From positions 3,876,501-3,940,500 of the forward strand of contig NZ_CP079095.1 in assembly GCF_019285515.1 (NCBI RefSeq): 64,000 nt of DNA. Reading direction: 5' to 3'. This DNA is from Methylococcus sp. Mc7. GTDB taxonomy: Bacteria > Pseudomonadota > Gammaproteobacteria > Methylococcales > Methylococcaceae. A program made the translations under genes and the position numbers. The notes beneath the pieces were generated by a model that searched no databases, was not told the DNA's origin, and saw only the letters and a list, made by a program, of their open reading frames with translations. Numbering within the stretch: position 1 is the stretch's first letter; the number at the start of each line of letters is the position of its first letter. This document shows, in pieces, positions 36,050 through 45,799 of the stretch.

Positions 36050-36931
36050 TTAGGCCCGTCTTACCCCGGCGAGCCGGGCCCAGCCTTCGCCAAACACGGC
36101 GGGCTCCATTTCAAAGCCTTTCCCCGCATAAACGGAGGCCACGGCATCCGCCTGCTCGGCCAGGATGCCGGAGAGCACGATCCGGCCGCCGGGGCGTACC
36201 CGCGACCGCAATTCAGCGGCCAGTTCCATCAACGGATTGGCCAGGATATTCGCCAATACGATGTCGCTCTCGAAAGAGGACAGCCGGTCCGGCAGGGAAG
36301 TCTCGATCTTGTCCTCGACGGCGTTCTTCCGCGCATTGTCGACGGTGGCCACCAGCGCCTGCGGATCGATGTCGACGGCATGGACGGAGGAGGCACCCAG
36401 CAGCGCCGCGGCGATGCCGAGGATGCCGGAACCGCAGCCGTAGTCCACCACGGTCGCGCCGTGCAAATCCGCCGCGTCCAGCCATTCCAGGCACAAAGCG
36501 GTGGTCGGGTGGGTCCCGGTGCCGAAAGCCAGTCCCGGATCCAGCAGCATCACCACCGAATCGGTTTCCTCGACCGTGAATCCGGTCGGGCAGACCCACA
36601 ACCGGCTGCCGAAATGCATGGGGCGGAAATGTTCGAGCCAGGCTCGCTCCCAGGCCTGGTCGGCCAGCGCTTCCTCGCTCCAGTCCCGAAGCCTTACCTC
36701 GCCGAACCGCCGGCCGAGCGCCGAGCGGGTCGCCGCCAAATCGCCGCCCTCCTCGAACAGGCCCACCACCCGGGTTTGCGCCCACACCGGGGTCGTCCCG
36801 AGCGGAGGCTCGAACAGCGCCTGGTCGCCGGCGTCCAGGAAACTGACGGACAGCGCGCCCGCGTCCATCAGCGCATCCGATACCTCCTCGGCCAGATCCT
36901 CGTCGACGGTCACCATCAACTGCTGCCACAT
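36050..36931 (-). CDS. prmA: Ribosomal protein L11 methyltransferase
   Basis: The 293-residue enzyme trimethylates ribosomal protein L11. The N-terminal substrate-binding domain is followed by the SAM loop VVDYGCGSGILGIAAALLGA and the LANILANPL motif. The substrate gene rplK is also in this window, about 14 kb away. The ATG at 36931 (MWQQLMVTVDEDL) lies 4 bp after the accC stop; the longer frame upstream runs inside accC. It is the penultimate gene of aroQ-accB-accC-prmA-DUF3426. Confidence 0.95.
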   Translation of the reverse strand: MWQQLMVTVDEDLAEEVSDALMDAGALSVSFLDAGDQALFEPPLGTTPVWAQTRVVGLFEEGGDLAATRSALGRRFGEVRLRDWSEEALADQAWERAWLEHFRPMHFGSRLWVCPTGFTVEETDSVVMLLDPGLAFGTGTHPTTALCLEWLDAADLHGATVVDYGCGSGILGIAAALLGASSVHAVDIDPQALVATVDNARKNAVEDKIETSLPDRLSSFESDIVLANILANPLMELAAELRSRVRPGGRIVLSGILAEQADAVASVYAGKGFEMEPAVFGEGWARLAGVRRA

Positions 36932-36935
36932 GGCT

Positions 36936-38282
36936 TTAGTGCTTGAGCCCCAGCTTCTGCTCCAGGTAATGGATGTTCTGTCCGCCCGCCTCGAAGGCAC
37001 CATCGTTGACGATATCGAGCAGCAGCGGAATGTTGCACTTGATTCCGCCGATCACCATCTCGTTCAAGGCCGTGCGCATCCGGGCGATCGCTCCGGCGCG
37101 GGTTTCGCCATGGGCGATCAGCTTGCCGATCATCGAGTCGTAATACGGCGGCACGCGATAGCCGTTGTAGATGTGGGTCTCGACACGGATACCCGGCCCG
37201 CCCGGCATATGGAACTGCTCGATCAACCCCGGCGACGGCATGAAGTTGGCCGGGTCCTCCGCGTTGATGCGGCATTCGATGGCGTGCCCGCGCATCTCCA
37301 CCTCCGCCTGACGGATCGAAAGCGGCTCGCCGGCGGCGATCCGCAGCTGCTCCTTGACGATGTCGAAGCCGGTGACCATTTCGGTCACGGGATGCTCGAC
37401 CTGGACCCGGGTGTTCATTTCGATGAAATAGAACTGGCCGTCCTGGTAGAGGAATTCGAAGGTGCCGGCGCCGAGATACCCGATCTCCTTGCAGGCCTGC
37501 ACGCAACGCATGCCCATCTCGTCCCGCTGCGCCTGAGTGATGCCGGGCGCCGGCGCTTCTTCCACGACCTTCTGATGGCGGCGCTGGGTCGAGCAGTCGC
37601 GCTCGCCCAGATGAACCACGTTGCCGTGCGAATCCGCGATCACCTGAAACTCGATGTGGCGCGGATTCTCCAGGAACTTCTCCATGTAAACCATGTCGTT
37701 CCCGAACGCCGCGCCGGCCTCGCTCCGGGTCAGATCGATGGCGGCGGCAAGATTGGCCTCGCTGTGCACGACCCGCATTCCGCGCCCCCCGCCGCCGCCG
37801 GAGGCCTTGATGATGATGGGAAAACCTATCCGCCTGGCGATCGCCAGATTCTCTTCTTCGCCGCTGCCGAGCGGACCGTCCGAGCCCGGCAGAGTGGGGA
37901 TCCCGGCCTTTTTCATCGCTTCGATGGCACAGACCTTGTCGCCCATGAGGCGGATGGTTTCCGGCCTCGGACCGATGAAGATGAATCCGCTCTGGATCAC
38001 CTTCTCGGCGAAGTCGGCGTTTTCGGACAAGAAGCCGTAGCCGGGGTGGATCGCGAGAGAATCGGTGACCTCGGCGGCGCTGATGATGGCGGGAACATTC
38101 AGATAGCTGTCGCGGGACGCGGCCGGTCCGATGCAGACCGACTCGTCGGCCAGGCGCACGTGTTTCAGATCGCGGTCCGCCTCGGAATGCACGGCGACGG
38201 CCTTGATGCCAAGTTCGCGGCAGGCCCGGAGGATACGCAAAGCGATTTCGCCGCGATTGGCGATGACGACTTTACCTAGCAT
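36936..38282 (-). CDS. accC: Biotin carboxylase subunit of acetyl-CoA carboxylase
   Basis: The 448-residue ATP-grasp enzyme carboxylates biotin on AccB. Motifs include [17 protein letters not shown], the glycine-rich ATP lid [13 protein letters not shown] near 160-175, and [17 protein letters not shown]. The ATG at 38282 gives the standard start and has AAGG upstream; a GTG three codons earlier is less likely. It follows accB by about 40 bp. Confidence 0.97.
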   Translation of the reverse strand: MLGKVVIANRGEIALRILRACRELGIKAVAVHSEADRDLKHVRLADESVCIGPAASRDSYLNVPAIISAAEVTDSLAIHPGYGFLSENADFAEKVIQSGFIFIGPRPETIRLMGDKVCAIEAMKKAGIPTLPGSDGPLGSGEEENLAIARRIGFPIIIKASGGGGGRGMRVVHSEANLAAAIDLTRSEAGAAFGNDMVYMEKFLENPRHIEFQVIADSHGNVVHLGERDCSTQRRHQKVVEEAPAPGITQAQRDEMGMRCVQACKEIGYLGAGTFEFLYQDGQFYFIEMNTRVQVEHPVTEMVTGFDIVKEQLRIAAGEPLSIRQAEVEMRGHAIECRINAEDPANFMPSPGLIEQFHMPGGPGIRVETHIYNGYRVPPYYDSMIGKLIAHGETRAGAIARMRTALNEMVIGGIKCNIPLLLDIVNDGAFEAGGQNIHYLEQKLGLKH

Positions 38283-38324
38283 AGTGAGCACCTTGGAGAC
38301 TGTTGAGCCGGAACGGGCCGAAGG

Positions 38325-38780
38325 TCATTCGATCACGAACAGCGGCTGGTTGTACTCCACGGGCTGGCCGTTCTCCACCAGGATCCTGCTCACTATACCG
38401 GCCTTGTCGGCTTCGATCTGATTGAGGATTTTCATCGCTTCGATGATACAGAGCGTATCGCCGACCTCGACCCGCTGGCCCACTTCCACGAACGCCTTGG
38501 AACCGGGCGAGGGCGCCCGATAGAAAGTGCCCACCATGGGGGAGCGCACCTCATGGCCGGTGATTTCCTTGGCCACTTCGGCGGGAGGCGTCGCCGGCTG
38601 CCCGGCGGCGACCGGGGACACCGCCGCGGGCATCACCGGCGCCGCCACGGCGACGGGAGCCGCCACACTGGATGCGTAGCGGCTGATGCGGACGGACTCC
38701 TCCCCCTCGCGAATCTCGATTTCCGCGATACCCGATTCCTCGATGATTTCGATCAGCTTTTTTATTTTTCTAATATCCAT
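38325..38780 (-). CDS. accB: Biotin carboxyl carrier protein of acetyl-CoA carboxylase
   Basis: The 151-residue protein has an N-terminal dimerisation segment ([17 protein letters not shown]), an Ala/Pro-rich linker (residues 40-70) and the biotinyl domain with EAMKILNQI. Lys117 is the biotinylation site. It carries carboxyl groups from AccC to AccAD for fatty-acid synthesis. It begins one base after the aroQ stop. Confidence 0.97.
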   Translation of the reverse strand: MDIRKIKKLIEIIEESGIAEIEIREGEESVRISRYASSVAAPVAVAAPVMPAAVSPVAAGQPATPPAEVAKEITGHEVRSPMVGTFYRAPSPGSKAFVEVGQRVEVGDTLCIIEAMKILNQIEADKAGIVSRILVENGQPVEYNQPLFVIE

Positions 38781-39227
38781 CTATAACGACCTATGTGTCA
38801 TTTGCAGGGCGGCCTGCAGCGCCAGTTCGTAGCCCACGGGGCCCAATCCGCAGATGACCCCCTTGGCAATATCGGAAAGATAGGAATGGCGGCGGAACGG
38901 CTCGCGCGCATGCACGTTCGAAATGTGTACTTCAATGAAAGGCACGGCGGTGGCCAGCAGCGCGTCGCGCAAAGCGACGCTGGTGTGGGTGAACGCCCCG
39001 GGATTGATGATGATCATGTCGACCGCATCGCGGAACGCCTGGTGAATGCGTTCGATCAGAGCATGTTCGGCATTGCTCTGGAAGAAATCGATCGGCATGC
39101 CCGCCGCCCCGGCCTGCGCCCCCAGGCGCGATTCGATATCCGGAAGCGTGTCGCTGCCATAGATGCCGGGCTCACGCACCCCTAGCAGATTGAGGTTAGG
39201 CCCGTTCAGCACCAAGATACCCGCCAT
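38781..39227 (-). CDS. aroQ: Type II 3-dehydroquinate dehydratase
   Basis: The 148-residue enzyme converts 3-dehydroquinate to 3-dehydroshikimate. [20 protein letters not shown] carries the conserved Arg and catalytic Tyr; [17 protein letters not shown] and [13 protein letters not shown] complete the type II signature. It is first in the aroQ-accB-accC unit, an order shared with many gammaproteobacteria. Direct repeats lie 46-76 bp upstream of the start. Confidence 0.96.
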   Translation of the reverse strand: MAGILVLNGPNLNLLGVREPGIYGSDTLPDIESRLGAQAGAAGMPIDFFQSNAEHALIERIHQAFRDAVDMIIINPGAFTHTSVALRDALLATAVPFIEVHISNVHAREPFRRHSYLSDIAKGVICGLGPVGYELALQAALQMTHRSL

Positions 39228-39272
39228 TGCGCGTGCCAGCTCTTAAATATCGATGAAATCGCCCAAATAGGC

Positions 39273-39303
39273 GGCGGTATTCTGCCGAAATGGCGGTATT
39301 TTG
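39273..39303. repeat. Direct repeat upstream of aroQ-accB-accC
   Basis: Twelve-base copies at 39273-39284 (GGCGGTATTCTG) and 39292-39303 (GGCGGTATTTTG) differ at one base. Their starts are 19 bp apart, roughly two helical turns. The position before the fatty-acid/shikimate operon suggests an operator, but I cannot name a regulator. Confidence 0.5.
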
Positions 39304-39338
39304 TCCACAAATGCAGCAAGAAGCCCGGTTTGCGGCAT

Positions 39339-39857
39339 TCATCTGGACGGCGCGAGCCGCGGCTCGATGGCAGCCAGGAAGCCGCTCCGCGTCTGGGGCC
39401 CCAGGAAAGTCGCGAGCACCCGCCCGCGGGAGTCGAAAGCCACGGTGAAAGGCAATCCCCCGCCGGCATTCCCGAGGCGCGCCGCCAACGCGTCGCCGCC
39501 GCGCTCGCCGACCAGGATGCGATAGCCCACCGGCAGCTGCCGCAGAAACGCGGCGATCGCGTCCCGATCCTCCAGCGCCAGACCCACGACCCTGAGCCCG
39601 CGCGGCCCGAATTCCGCATGCAGCCCGTCCAGCACCGGCATTTCCTCCCGGCATGGCTCGCACCAGCTTGCCCAGAAATTCAGCAGCAGTACTTCGGAAC
39701 GCTCATCCGACAGCCGCACGGGGCTCCCGGAAAGGTCGGGAAATACGGATTCCGGCCCCTGCCAGTCCGCGGCACCGGCCGACAGCCAGCGCTGCGCCAC
39801 CGCCCCCGCCACGATGGCCAGCACGGCGACCACGATCAGGACGAACCTATCGGACAC
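39339..39857 (-). CDS. TlpA/ResA-family thiol-disulfide oxidoreductase
   Basis: The 172-residue protein has one N-terminal membrane anchor (residues 4-22) and a periplasmic thioredoxin domain with active site WCEPC (Cys66, Cys69). The cis-Pro loop is GGGLPFTVAFD. Such proteins reduce disulfides in apocytochromes or other envelope proteins. The start overlaps the dsbD end by 11 bp, so DsbD is its likely electron donor. Confidence 0.88.
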   Translation of the reverse strand: MSDRFVLIVVAVLAIVAGAVAQRWLSAGAADWQGPESVFPDLSGSPVRLSDERSEVLLLNFWASWCEPCREEMPVLDGLHAEFGPRGLRVVGLALEDRDAIAAFLRQLPVGYRILVGERGGDALAARLGNAGGGLPFTVAFDSRGRVLATFLGPQTRSGFLAAIEPRLAPSR

Positions 39858-42102
39858 CGTCGAACATCCGGTCGAGGTGATGGACGAACTTTTCCGACTC
39901 GGTGAATCCCACTAGCCGGAACGGTTTCCGCTCGCTCCGGTCGGGGCCGAAAAACAGGGTCGCCGGCGGACCGACCAGGCCGAAGCGGCCCAGCAGCGCC
40001 TGATCTTCGTCGCCGTTTTCGGTGACGTCGGCCTTGAGCAACACGATGTCTTTCAGTTTCGCCTTGACCGCGGGATCGCTGAAGGTGTACCGGTCCATCT
40101 CCTTGCACGACACACACCAGTCCGCGTAGAAATCCAGCATCGCCCAGCGTCCGGCGGCAGCCGCCTCGTCGAGGCGAGCCTCCAGCTCCTCCACGCTCGC
40201 GACCTTGGCGAAAGGCGGCGGCCCGGCATCGGCGACGGCACCGGGGGAGCCGGCCACGCCCCGCAAGGGCTGTAACGGATCGCGGCTGCCGGCCGCCACC
40301 CCCAGCAGCATGAATACGCCATAGGCGGCCATCGCCACTCCCAACCCTTTCCACAGCTTGCGCCAGCCCGAAGCCCCCGCGGGCAGCGCATCGAGCGCCC
40401 CCATGTACACGGCCGGCACGATGAGCAGCAGCGCCCACATCAGCATGGCGACGGACAGGGGGACGATCCGCTCCAGCATCGACACGGCCACCGCCAGCAT
40501 GGCCACGCCGAACACCGACTTGACCGCATTCATCCACATGCCGGCCTTGGGCAGCAGCTTGCCCGCCGAGGTGCCGATCGCCAGCAGCGGCAGCCCCATG
40601 CCCAGTCCCAGGGAAAACAGCGCGAGCCCGCCGAGCAGCGCATCGCCGCTCCGACCGATGTAGATCAGCGCCCCCGCCAGCGGCGCCGCCACGCAGGGCC
40701 CCACCAGCCCTGCCGACAGCAGCCCCATCACGGCCGCGCCGGCCAGGCTGCCGGCCTGCTGCCGCGAACTGAGCGCCGCGATCCGCGACTGCAGGGCGGT
40801 CGGGAGCTGAAGCTGGTAGAAGCCGAACATGGACAGCGCCAGCACCACGAACAGGACGCTGAAAGCTCCGATCGCCCAGGGGTTCTGCAATGCGGCCTGG
40901 AGGTTCGCACCGAACAGGGCGGCCAGCACCCCGAAGCCGGTGTAAGCCAAGGCATGGGCGAGCACATAGGCCAGCGACAGCGAAAACGCCCGGCGCGTGG
41001 TGATGGCATGACCGTGGCCGACGATGACGCCGGAAAGAATCGGGATCATCGGGAAAATGCAGGGAGTGAAGGCGAGCAGGATGCCGAAACCCAGAAAACT
41101 GAGCATGTTGAGCCAGAGCGAGCCGCGCCAGAGCCCGTCGGCGATGCGGTCCTGCTCGGTGATGACGGTCGCTCCGGCGATCGCGGAGACGCCCTCTCCT
41201 TCCGCGGCGGCCGGCGGCAGGGCGAGCTCGACCGTCTTCGCCATCGGCGGGTAGCAGACGCCCCGCTCGGCGCACCCTTGGAACCCGGCCTCCAGGGTGA
41301 TGGTGCGAGGACCGCCGTCGGTCCTGACCAAAGGAATGTCAACGGCGACCTCGCCGTGGAAGACTTCCACCGCGCCGAACTCTTCGTCGGTCTTCGGCTC
41401 GCCGCGCGGGAATGCATAGCCGCCCAGGGCGACGCCCTCGCTGTCGCGCAAGGCGATGCGGAATTTTTCGCGGTAGAGGTAATAGCCGGGCGCGATCTGC
41501 CAGCTGAGCCGGAGGGTGTCCCCGCTCGGCGCCTCGGCGAAAAAGCGGAATGCCTGGTCCGCCGGCAGCAGATCGCCAGTCACAGGCCCGGTTCCGATCC
41601 CCCGAAGCGCGCCGGCCAGGCGCGTGAACGTGCCGCCACCGTTCACCGCGGCGGTTTTCACTTCGACCAGTCGGCGGTACGGCGGGAAGCAGACACCGGC
41701 ATCGGCACAGCCCTGCACCGTCACCTCCAGTTCCAGCGACTCCGGCAGTGCGGATTCCGCAACGAGAGGCAGCTGGACCTCGATGTGTCCCCGGTAGGTT
41801 TCGACTTCGCCGAAAAATTCGTCCTGCTTCTTGTGGCCTTCCGGAAAGACCGGCTCACCCAGGCGGACGCCGGGCGTGCGCGATGCGAACTTGAATTTGC
41901 TCCGGTAGAGGTAATATCCGTCCGCGATGTCCCAGGACAGCGAGGCCATGTCGGCGCCGGCCTGCCTGGCTGCCACCGGGAACGCCCGCTCCGGCGGCAG
42001 GAGGTCGCGGCTGTCGACGGCGAGCGCAGGCGCCCCGGCCAGCCAAAAAACCAGCAGCAGGCAAATCCGCCTCACGGCGGCGTTACACATGTTCCGACCC
42101 AT
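39847..42102 (-). CDS. dsbD: Thiol:disulfide interchange protein DsbD with two N-terminal alpha domains
   Basis: The 751-residue protein carries electrons from cytoplasmic thioredoxin to periplasmic thiol proteins. After a signal peptide there are two homologous alpha domains, with cysteine pairs Cys132/Cys138 (GCADAGVCFPP) and Cys277/Cys283 (GCAERGVCYPP). An eight-helix membrane domain follows, with Cys348 in FTPCIFP and a second cysteine in LVGPCVAAPL. A C-terminal thioredoxin domain has WCVSC. E. coli DsbD has one alpha domain and about 565 residues. Starts at 42102 or 42090 are both plausible. It overlaps cutA by 31 bp and the TlpA gene by 11 bp. Confidence 0.94.
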   Translation of the reverse strand: MGRNMCNAAVRRICLLLVFWLAGAPALAVDSRDLLPPERAFPVAARQAGADMASLSWDIADGYYLYRSKFKFASRTPGVRLGEPVFPEGHKKQDEFFGEVETYRGHIEVQLPLVAESALPESLELEVTVQGCADAGVCFPPYRRLVEVKTAAVNGGGTFTRLAGALRGIGTGPVTGDLLPADQAFRFFAEAPSGDTLRLSWQIAPGYYLYREKFRIALRDSEGVALGGYAFPRGEPKTDEEFGAVEVFHGEVAVDIPLVRTDGGPRTITLEAGFQGCAERGVCYPPMAKTVELALPPAAAEGEGVSAIAGATVITEQDRIADGLWRGSLWLNMLSFLGFGILLAFTPCIFPMIPILSGVIVGHGHAITTRRAFSLSLAYVLAHALAYTGFGVLAALFGANLQAALQNPWAIGAFSVLFVVLALSMFGFYQLQLPTALQSRIAALSSRQQAGSLAGAAVMGLLSAGLVGPCVAAPLAGALIYIGRSGDALLGGLALFSLGLGMGLPLLAIGTSAGKLLPKAGMWMNAVKSVFGVAMLAVAVSMLERIVPLSVAMLMWALLLIVPAVYMGALDALPAGASGWRKLWKGLGVAMAAYGVFMLLGVAAGSRDPLQPLRGVAGSPGAVADAGPPPFAKVASVEELEARLDEAAAAGRWAMLDFYADWCVSCKEMDRYTFSDPAVKAKLKDIVLLKADVTENGDEDQALLGRFGLVGPPATLFFGPDRSERKPFRLVGFTESEKFVHHLDRMFDGVR

Positions 42103-42398
42103 TCGAGATATTCCGGCAATCCGCTTTGGATGGGGATCGCGATGATTTCGGGAAGTTCATAAGGGTGCCGCGCCCTCAGCCAGGCTTGCAGTTCCGGCAG
42201 GCGGGATGACAGGGTCTTGGCGAGAATAAGGCATTCCGCCGATTTCTCGAGGGCTCCCCGCCACCGATAAACCGACCGCACCCCGGAAACGACGTTCACG
42301 CAGGCGGCCAGCCTCCCTTCGACCAGCCCTTCCGCCAAAACGTCGGCGGTTTCCTCGTCCGGACAGCTACAGACAACTAGACAGTAGACCGATGTCAT
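42072..42398 (-). CDS. cutA: Divalent-cation tolerance protein CutA
   Basis: The 108-residue protein has the CutA1 trimer fold signature: ETADVLAEGLVEGRLAACVN near the start and YELPEIIAIPIQSGLPEYLEWV at the end. In E. coli cutA lies next to dsbD and was linked to copper tolerance, though its exact role is unsettled. The same adjacency is seen here, with overlap into dsbD. Confidence 0.94.
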   Translation of the reverse strand: MTSVYCLVVCSCPDEETADVLAEGLVEGRLAACVNVVSGVRSVYRWRGALEKSAECLILAKTLSSRLPELQAWLRARHPYELPEIIAIPIQSGLPEYLEWVGTCVTPP

Positions 42399-42443
42399 GG
42401 CAAAAAGTGCGCCACTCTAAATAGATTGCAGAAATATGTGTCG

Positions 42444-42875
42444 ATGAATCCGCTGAAACTTGCCGTCCTGGTGCTACTGCTGCTGCCGATCGCCGAAATT
42501 TACGTCCTGATCCACGTCGGGGGCGTGCTCGGCTTCCTGCCGACCCTTCTGCTGCTCGGCGCGGCAGCACTGGCCGGAACCTATCTGCTGCAAACCCAGG
42601 GACTGAAAACCTTCGCCCGCATCCAGCAGAGCCTGGAAGCCGGGCGCCTCCCCGCGCAGGACATGATCGAGGGCGGCCTGATCCTCGCCGCCGGCATCCT
42701 GCTGCTGATACCCGGCTTCATTTCCGACGGGGCGAGCCTTGTCCTGCTGCTGCCGGCGTCGCGCCGCTGGCTGGCGGGCTACCTCGTCGATCACGTGCTC
42801 CAGGGTCTCCAGCCGCCGGCTCCGCCCGATTCCGGGTCCCGCACCATCGAAGGCCAGTTCCGGCGCGAGGATTAG
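42444..42875 (+). CDS. fxsA: FxsA family membrane protein
   Basis: The 143-residue protein has hydrophobic segments near 5-20, 25-42 and 70-95 and the family motif EGGLILAAGILLLIPGFISD. FxsA is an inner-membrane protein whose overproduction in E. coli relieves phage T7 exclusion by F; its normal role is unknown. The ATG at 42444 (MNPLKLAVL) was preferred to a TTG at 42426. It is transcribed away from cutA. Confidence 0.92.
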   Translation: MNPLKLAVLVLLLLPIAEIYVLIHVGGVLGFLPTLLLLGAAALAGTYLLQTQGLKTFARIQQSLEAGRLPAQDMIEGGLILAAGILLLIPGFISDGASLVLLLPASRRWLAGYLVDHVLQGLQPPAPPDSGSRTIEGQFRRED

Positions 42876-42912
42876 GCGGGGCGCCTCCTTGCGCCAGGAA
42901 AACCGCTGTCCT

Positions 42913-43176
42913 TTAGTGGGATTCGGTGTCGGAATGGGAACTGCTGCTGGGCGCCGGTTCATTCGGATCCACGGTGCTCTTGGAGAGTCCGGAATACACC
43001 GGACACCAGCGCATGAATGCGGTGGCCACGAGGACGATGCCGATCAGCAGCAGGAAGATGTTTCCCATGAACACCGATAGCAGCAGCGCCGCGGCGCCGC
43101 CTATCATGCGGTACTGGCGATCTTTCAGGCCGACGTTGAGCTCACGCTTTAGCATTTTCTTATAATCAAAAGCCAT
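42913..43176 (-). CDS. Small DUF2892-like membrane protein
   Basis: The 87-residue protein starts MAFDYKKMLKRELNVGLKDRQ and has two adjacent membrane helices (about 25-55). The CPVYSGL motif after them is typical of the YgaP-type DUF2892 family. A Ser-rich tail follows. The strong ribosome binding site GAGGAGG lies before the ATG at 43176. It converges on fxsA. The function is not known. Confidence 0.82.
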   Translation of the reverse strand: MAFDYKKMLKRELNVGLKDRQYRMIGGAAALLLSVFMGNIFLLLIGIVLVATAFMRWCPVYSGLSKSTVDPNEPAPSSSSHSDTESH

Positions 43177-43336
43177 GTCATAACCTCCTCTTGAACGTGC
43201 ATTCGTAACGGAAACCCCGCCCTCTGCGGGTGGAGGGCGGAGCGAGGAAAACGGGCATGGCGCGTGTGGCCACATCCGTGAGGTAAAGCTTCTCGATTGT
43301 GCAGGCTCCCCAGGTATTGCGCAAGACGGGTGTAAA

Positions 43337-45508
43337 ATGCCCGTCATGGACATCACCGACATCATCGCCCCCCTGAACGAGGCCCAGCGCGAGGCCGTCA
43401 CCGCCCCGGACCGCTCCCTGCTGGTGCTGGCCGGGGCAGGCAGCGGCAAGACCCGCGTGCTGGTGCACCGCATCGCCTGGCTGCTTCGCGCCGAAGGCGT
43501 GTCGCCGCACGCCATCCTCGCCGTGACCTTCACCAACAAGGCGGCGAACGAGATGAAGGCGCGTATCGAAGCCCTGCTCAACCTGCCGACCCAGGGCCTG
43601 TGGGTCGGCACTTTCCACGGCCTGGCGCACCGCTTCCTGCGCCGCCACGCGGCCGAGGCCGGACTGCCCGAGGGCTTCCAGATCCTCGATTCCGACGACC
43701 AGTACCGGTTGATCCGCAGGCTGCTCAAGACCTTGGAACTGGACGAGGCACGCTGGCCGCCGCGCCAGATCCAGTGGTACATCAACGCCCAGAAGGACGA
43801 AGGCCGCCGGGCCAGGAACCTGCCCGACTCCTACGACCCGTTCGAAAAGCAGATGCGGCGGATCTATCTCGCCTACGAGGAACTGTGCGAACGTTCCGGC
43901 CTGGTGGATTTCGCCGAACTGCTGCTGCGCACCCATGAATTCCTGCGCGACAACGCCGATGTCCTCGCGCACTACCAGGAGCGCTTCCAGCACGTGCTGG
44001 TCGACGAATTCCAGGACACCAACAGCGTGCAGTATGCCTGGCTGCGGCTGCTGACGGGGGAGCGCGACAACCTCAGCGTGGTGGGCGACGACGACCAGTC
44101 CATTTACGGCTGGCGCGGCGCCAAGATCGAAAATCTGCACCGTTTCCGCCGGGACTATCCGCACCACCGGATGGTCCGGCTGGAACAGAACTACCGCTCC
44201 TCCGGCAACATCCTCGGCGCCGCGAACGCCCTGATCGCGAAAAACGAAGGCAGGCTCGGCAAGAATCTCTGGACCGAAGGCGGCAGGGGCGAACCGATCT
44301 CGGTCTACGCCGCCTTCAACGAGCAGGAAGAAGCCTGTTTCGTCGTCGAGCGCATCCGCCGCTGGGTGGAAGAAGGCGGAAGGCGGAGCGATACGGCCAT
44401 CCTCTACCGCTCCAACGCCCAGTCACGCCAGTTCGAGGAAAAGTTGCTGGCCCTCGGCATCCCCTACCGGGTCTATGGCGGCCTGCGCTTCTTCGAGCGC
44501 GCCGAGATCAAGGACGCCCTCGCCTACCTAAGGCTGATGGCCAACCGCCACGACGACCCTGGCTTCGAGCGCGTCATCAACACGCCGACCCGCGGCATCG
44601 GCGCCAAGACCCTCGACCTCGTCCGCGAACTGGCGCGTTTCGAACGGCTCTCGCTATGGAGCGCGGCACAGAAGCTGGTCGGAGACAACGTGCTCCCGGC
44701 CCGGGCAACGGCCGCCCTCGCCGGGTTCCTGCAGCTCGTCGAAGCCATGGCCACGGCCGCACAGGGACGGGCGCTGTGGGAACAAGTGCAGCTCGCGGTC
44801 GACAGCTCGGGTCTCTTGGAACATTACCGCAAGGAAAAAGGCGAACAGGCGGAAGCCCGGGTGGAAAACCTGGAGGAACTGGTCGGCGCCGCCCGCCAGT
44901 TCGAGCTGGAACCGCTGATCGATCCCGAACTGGGTGGCCTCGACCAATTCCTCGCCCACGCGGCGCTGGAAGCCGGCGAGAACCAGGGCGAAAGCTTCGA
45001 GGACTGTGTCCAGCTCATGACCCTGCATGCGGCCAAAGGCCTGGAATTCGACCTGGTATTCCTGGTCGGGCTGGAGGAAGGCTTATTTCCCAGCCTGCAG
45101 TCGCTGGAAGACCCGGCCCGCCTCGAAGAGGAACGCCGGCTCTGCTACGTCGGCATCACCCGGGCGCGGCACAAACTCTGCATCACCCACGCCGAATGCA
45201 GGCGGCTCTACGGCAAGGAGACTTACCCGCGGCCGTCCCGATTCCTGCGCGAATTGCCGCCGGACTGTCTGGAAGAAATCCGGATGAAGGGCGGGGTCAG
45301 CCGGCCCGTCGCAGCGCCGTCGACTCAGCCGGCCGCCAACGCTCCCGGAGCGCTAAGACTGGGCCAACGGGTCCGCCACGGCAAGTTCGGCGAAGGCGTG
45401 ATTCTGCAGCAGGAAGGCGACGGAGCCCAGGCTCGGGTCCACGTCAATTTTGCGGATGCCGGCGCCAAATGGCTGATGCTGGCTTACGCCAACCTGGAAC
45501 CGATCTGA
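43337..45508 (+). CDS. uvrD: DNA helicase II (UvrD)
   Basis: The 723-residue superfamily 1 helicase unwinds DNA in nucleotide excision and mismatch repair. Walker A is AGAGSGKT, motif II lies in VLVDEFQDTN, motif III in VVGDDDQSIYGWRGA, and motif VI in CYVGITRARHKL. The C-terminal Tudor-like segment ends in WLMLAYANLEPI, as in UvrD. The start could be the ATG at 43337 or three codons later at 43346; the latter aligns better with E. coli MDVSYLL. It appears monocistronic. Confidence 0.96.
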   Translation: MPVMDITDIIAPLNEAQREAVTAPDRSLLVLAGAGSGKTRVLVHRIAWLLRAEGVSPHAILAVTFTNKAANEMKARIEALLNLPTQGLWVGTFHGLAHRFLRRHAAEAGLPEGFQILDSDDQYRLIRRLLKTLELDEARWPPRQIQWYINAQKDEGRRARNLPDSYDPFEKQMRRIYLAYEELCERSGLVDFAELLLRTHEFLRDNADVLAHYQERFQHVLVDEFQDTNSVQYAWLRLLTGERDNLSVVGDDDQSIYGWRGAKIENLHRFRRDYPHHRMVRLEQNYRSSGNILGAANALIAKNEGRLGKNLWTEGGRGEPISVYAAFNEQEEACFVVERIRRWVEEGGRRSDTAILYRSNAQSRQFEEKLLALGIPYRVYGGLRFFERAEIKDALAYLRLMANRHDDPGFERVINTPTRGIGAKTLDLVRELARFERLSLWSAAQKLVGDNVLPARATAALAGFLQLVEAMATAAQGRALWEQVQLAVDSSGLLEHYRKEKGEQAEARVENLEELVGAARQFELEPLIDPELGGLDQFLAHAALEAGENQGESFEDCVQLMTLHAAKGLEFDLVFLVGLEEGLFPSLQSLEDPARLEEERRLCYVGITRARHKLCITHAECRRLYGKETYPRPSRFLRELPPDCLEEIRMKGGVSRPVAAPSTQPAANAPGALRLGQRVRHGKFGEGVILQQEGDGAQARVHVNFADAGAKWLMLAYANLEPI

Positions 45509-45799
45509 ACGCCCACAAAAAAAGCTGGCGGCAAGCGGCGCGTCCATGCGCAGATCTCCGTTCAAAAACACTCCACCGCCAGACAAAGTGAGGTTATGCG
45601 CCAGATATCATGCAACGGAAGTGCCAATCCCGGCAGTCCGGGAATTTCCCGGGTTTGCGGGCCGCGGACCGGTCCCGCTCCGCGGGCGGCAGGTCAAAAT
45701 CCGGAAACGGTAAAGGCTTTTCACACAGCCCCGGCGTTCCACGCCATCCCGGACTTGTGCCATCATCGCCGCTCCACGAATACAGCCCCTGGTGAAACC

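Noticed and set aside
43600..43938. Alternative frame within uvrD
   Set aside because: Arg/Pro-rich shifted translation of a conserved helicase region.
45523..45583. CTGGCGG...CCGCCAG repeat after uvrD as a terminator
   Set aside because: The loop would be over 45 bases and no T-run follows, so intrinsic termination is unlikely.
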